Shown here piece by piece: positions 61,345-64,000 of a DNA stretch of 64,000 nt. Source of the stretch: Halobellus rufus (GTDB taxonomy: Archaea > Halobacteriota > Halobacteria > Halobacteriales > Haloferacaceae); contig NZ_BBJO01000005.1 in assembly GCF_000739575.1 (NCBI RefSeq), positions 62,001 through 126,000 of the forward strand. Reading direction: 5' to 3'. Within the stretch, counting starts at the first letter, position 1; each line of letters starts with the position of its first letter. The notes beneath the pieces were generated by a model. The model was not told the DNA's origin and did no database searches. It was given only the letters and a program-made list of their open reading frames with translations. The position numbers and the translations under genes are program-made.

Positions 61345-63201
61345 CTACGGATCCGGCTCCGGCGGCGGGGCCTCGCCCTCTTGGGCCTCGTCGAGGAGTT
61401 CCTCGACCGACGCGTCGCGGATCTCGTTGTGCAGCAGGACGCTCACCGGCAGCGTCGGCGCGCCGCTGACGAGGTTTTCGAGGATGACGAGTCGCTCCCG
61501 CGCACGCGACATCCCGACGTAGAACACGCGGCGCTCGTTGTCGGTGAGGATCGGCACCGGGTCGGTCGTCGAGGTGAACTCCTCGACGCCCGGCACGTCC
61601 TCGTCTTCGACTGACGCGGCCATCTGCTCGACGACCTTCTCGGTCAGGTCGGTCGCGACGAAGACGTGGTCGGCCTCGCGGCCCTTCGCGGAGTGGATCG
61701 TGCCGATGCGGACGCGGTTGGGGTCCATCCCCTGGTACTCGCCGTCGACGTACGCCTCGACGGACTTCCGCTGGAACGACGTGACCTTCCGGAGCATGTC
61801 GCCCGCGTCCTTCGCGTCGGGCGCGAAGGGCGCGAACTCAGCAATGACGTCGGGATCGACGCTGAGGTCGGTCAAGTCGTCGACGCCCGCCTCCTCCTGT
61901 AGCTCGTCGATGCGGTCGAACAGCTCGTCGCGGTCGTTCGCGCCGAACGCCGAGTCCTGCAGCATGTCTGCGAGTCGGCGGGCCTGCAGGCCGTCGATCG
62001 GTTCGTCCTTCTCGAGCTGTTCGACGGCGCGGACGTACTGCGTCAGTCGGTCGGTCCACATCCGCTGGTCGGTCAGCGCCGAGAACGGCATCCCCAGCGG
62101 GAGGAACTCGTCGATGAACTGGAACAGCTGATAGCGGGCGCGGAACAGGATCATCACCGTCTCGTCGTTGTCGCCCTCCTCGATCGTGTAGCGGACGTTC
62201 CGCGCGAGGTCGAGCATCGACGGGGATTCGATCCCCTCGACGACGCCGCCCTCTTTTCTGGGGTGGAGGTCCTTCTCCTGTCGTTTGTCGATGTGGCGGA
62301 TCTCCTGGTTCACGACGTTGAGCACACGGGAGGGGAGCCGGTAGGAGTTCGGCAGGACGACGTCCTCGTCGCGGTCGGCGTCCAAGAGGAGGTTGGGGTC
62401 GGCACCCTGCCAGGCGTAGACGACCTGGTCGTCGTCGCCGGCGATGAGGACGCGCTCCATATGCGGTTTCCACTCCTCGTAGACGTCGTACTGCAAGGTG
62501 GTGATGTCCTGGAACTCGTCGATGACGAGGAAGTCGACGTGCGGAACGAGCGAGCGCTGCTTGACGCGTTCGAGCATGTCCGCGAAGCCGACGAGCCCGT
62601 GCTCGCCCTTGTACGAGCGCCACGCGCGGATGACCTCGGGGACGTCGATCCGGTCGTCGTCGGAGGGCCACGTCGGGGTGTACTTGTTGCCCTCCTGGGT
62701 GTTCGGGTCGACCTCCGGCGGGAGTCGCACCTCCTCGACGTTCCACTGGAAGGGGACGTCGTACCAGTCGGCGACGTCCCGGCGGGTCCGCTGCAGCCAC
62801 TGACTCGTCGCGATGATCTTGTTCCCGATCGTCGTCGAGCGCGCGGTTCGGCGCCCCGCGCCGCCGTACTCGTCCTCGAACTCGACCCCGTAGCTCTCAC
62901 AGAACTCCTTCTTGTCGCTCTCGCCGACGACGTCGTTCCGGGAGAGATCAAGCAGTTCGTACGCCTTCGCGTGCATCGTCGCGACGTTGCCCTTCAGCGA
63001 GCGCGGCGAGACGTCGAGGCGCTCTGCGAGTCGCTCGCGGACCTCCGCTGCGGCCGCTCGAGTGTACGAAACCACGAGGATGTCGCGGATCGTGACGTCA
63101 TCCCGTTCGAGGAGTTCGTCGACCCGGTCGAGTAGCGCCGTCGTCTTCCCGCTGCCGGGGCCACCGAACAATCGGGTGACCTTCGCGTCCGAATCGCTCA
63201 T
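61345..63201 (-). CDS. UvrD/PcrA-type superfamily 1 DNA helicase
   Basis: ATP-dependent 3'-5' DNA helicase of 618 residues. Motifs in order: Walker A GGPGSGKTTALL, VSYTRAAAAEVRERL, Walker B VIDEFQDIT, motif III IAGDDDQVVYAWQGA, motif IV NSYRLPSRVLN, motif V IGTIHSAKGREADHVF and motif VI FYVGMSRARERLVIL. It unwinds DNA in repair or restart of replication. It is shorter than bacterial UvrD (about 700). The GTG/ATG start at 63201 (MSDSDAKVTRLFGG) is supported by the motif spacing. Confidence 0.92.
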   Translation of the reverse strand: MSDSDAKVTRLFGGPGSGKTTALLDRVDELLERDDVTIRDILVVSYTRAAAAEVRERLAERLDVSPRSLKGNVATMHAKAYELLDLSRNDVVGESDKKEFCESYGVEFEDEYGGAGRRTARSTTIGNKIIATSQWLQRTRRDVADWYDVPFQWNVEEVRLPPEVDPNTQEGNKYTPTWPSDDDRIDVPEVIRAWRSYKGEHGLVGFADMLERVKQRSLVPHVDFLVIDEFQDITTLQYDVYEEWKPHMERVLIAGDDDQVVYAWQGADPNLLLDADRDEDVVLPNSYRLPSRVLNVVNQEIRHIDKRQEKDLHPRKEGGVVEGIESPSMLDLARNVRYTIEEGDNDETVMILFRARYQLFQFIDEFLPLGMPFSALTDQRMWTDRLTQYVRAVEQLEKDEPIDGLQARRLADMLQDSAFGANDRDELFDRIDELQEEAGVDDLTDLSVDPDVIAEFAPFAPDAKDAGDMLRKVTSFQRKSVEAYVDGEYQGMDPNRVRIGTIHSAKGREADHVFVATDLTEKVVEQMAASVEDEDVPGVEEFTSTTDPVPILTDNERRVFYVGMSRARERLVILENLVSGAPTLPVSVLLHNEIRDASVEELLDEAQEGEAPPPEPDP

Positions 63202-63277
63202 TGGACACGTTCACGCGCTTGTGCGTGATAAACCACCGGTTTCGAAGGGGGGCTAAAATCGGCGGGAACGGAGCCGA

Positions 63278-63460
63278 TCAGGCCCGTGGGTCCCAGCCGC
63301 AGACGCCGCAGTGTGCCGCACCGTCGTCGTGGAGCGCACCGCACTCCGGGCACTGCTTTTTGTTATACGACCGCTCCCAGTCTACTGTCTCGATGTCGTG
63401 ACCGCGGTCGTCGAGGAACTGATCGAACAGCGCGTCGTCGGAGCTCGGTGCTGAGGCCAT
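63278..63460 (-). CDS. small zinc-finger protein, HVO_0416-like
   Basis: Protein of 60 residues, ATG at 63460 (MASAPSSDDALFDQFL); the frame to 63484 adds only 8 codons. One zinc ribbon is formed by CPECGALHDDGAAHCGVCG. From memory it resembles the HVO_0416 family of haloarchaeal zinc fingers. It stands divergent to the helicase and next to the peptidase gene. Role unknown, perhaps regulatory. Confidence 0.8.
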   Translation of the reverse strand: MASAPSSDDALFDQFLDDRGHDIETVDWERSYNKKQCPECGALHDDGAAHCGVCGWDPRA

Positions 63461-63546
63461 ACACGCTATGGTATGTCTTACCATTACTTAGTCCTACTGC
63501 CGAACCCACGCAACTGGGAACCGGGCGAGACCGCGTTCGACGCCGC

Positions 63547-64000
63547 CTACACCGAATCGAGGTCGTAGAGCGCGCCGTACTTCTCGGTCACGTAGTCGAG
63601 GAACGCGTCGGCGGTGAACGCCGAGCCGGTCGCGCGCTCGACGAGTTCGTTCGTCTCGTAGCGCGCACCGTGACGGTGGACGTTCTCGGTGAGCCACTCG
63701 TGGAGCGCGTCGAACTCGCCCGCTTCGATGTCGTCGTCCAACGGACCCAACTCGTCTTCGGCGGCGGCGTACAGCTGCGCGGCCATCGCCGAGCCGAGCG
63801 AGTACGTCGGGAAGTACCCGAAGTTGCCGTGGCTCCAGTGGATGTCCTGCAGACAGCCCTCCGAGTCGGTCTCGGGGCGGATCCCGAGGTACTCCTCGTA
63901 CTTGTCGTTCCACACCTGCGGGACGTCGTCGACGTCGAGTTCCCCGCGGATCAGCGCCCGCTCGATCTCGAAGCGGATCACGATGTGCAGGTGGTAGGTG
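63547..64000 (-). CDS. M32 carboxypeptidase, C-terminal part
   Basis: The gene runs off the right edge. The visible 151 or so codons belong to the C-terminal half of a thermostable-type metallocarboxypeptidase (M32): residues like HIVIRFEIERALI, WNDKYEEYLG, DIHWSHGNFGYFPTYSLG and the end YGALYDLDSV. The zinc motif lies outside the window. It removes C-terminal amino acids from peptides. The stop is at 63547-63549. Confidence 0.85.
   Translation of the reverse strand, partial: TYHLHIVIRFEIERALIRGELDVDDVPQVWNDKYEEYLGIRPETDSEGCLQDIHWSHGNFGYFPTYSLGSAMAAQLYAAAEDELGPLDDDIEAGEFDALHEWLTENVHRHGARYETNELVERATGSAFTADAFLDYVTEKYGALYDLDSV

Overview
This is a GC-rich (roughly two-thirds G+C by eye) window from a halophilic archaeon, class Halobacteria. 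The support is the very acidic proteins, TATA-type promoters 25-30 bases before many start codons with little or no leader, archaeal RNase P RNA, two archaeal tRNA genes, haloarchaeal histidine-kinase and HalX-type regulator proteins, and many small haloarchaea-only families. A GAGCGA-rich intergenic repeat beside tRNA-Lys suggests, from memory only, a Halorubrum/Haloferacales relative. No rRNA, CRISPR array or insertion sequence was found. DUF numbers quoted below are recalled, not searched.

Layout. 1-8.4 kb: end of an EamA transporter, alcohol dehydrogenase, hisS, universal stress proteins, truA, a DHH phosphoesterase and a PAP2 membrane enzyme. 8.4-14.9 kb: a peptide-type solute-binding protein, then an envelope block (arylsulfotransferase-like protein, membrane glycosyltransferase, two membrane/secreted proteins of unknown role). 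15-21 kb: stress proteins, GNAT, small DUF genes, an ubiquitin-like protein, acetamidase/formamidase and a beta-CASP RNase. 21-27 kb: two secreted or lipoprotein metalloproteases, rnpB, AMMECR1, and an NAD-salvage pair (nicotinate phosphoribosyltransferase and a nicotinamidase-like hydrolase). 27-35 kb: thioesterase, lipoate ligase, dihydroorotase, nitrilase, glpK and a CoA-disulfide-reductase-like flavoprotein. 35-46 kb: repeat region and tRNA-Lys, sensor kinase, nitrite/sulfite reductase, SLC13-type transporter, a metal-sensing Lrp-TRASH regulator and tRNA-Gly. 46-55 kb: regulators, then a SipW signal peptidase with candidate fibre or matrix proteins. 55-64 kb: panE-panB, nadE, small membrane proteins, a degenerate M24 protein, a UvrD-type helicase, a zinc finger and the end of an M32 carboxypeptidase.

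The most distinctive block is 48.7-55.3 kb. A SipW-type signal peptidase sits with two low-GC TasA-like secreted proteins, a beta-helix repeat protein, a cysteine-containing partner, a DUF5305 membrane protein and a membrane-anchored HTH protein. It looks like a surface-fibre or biofilm-matrix system.

Six genes (truA, the solute-binding protein, an M23-like gene, dihydroorotase, the sensor kinase and panB) are broken by seven frameshifts. Each is repaired by adding one base, and several are housekeeping genes, so uncorrected sequencing deletions are more likely than real pseudogenes. A second unexpected feature is a pair of related, hairpin-containing intergenic elements at 5489-5660 and 31108-31302, both lying between convergent genes.
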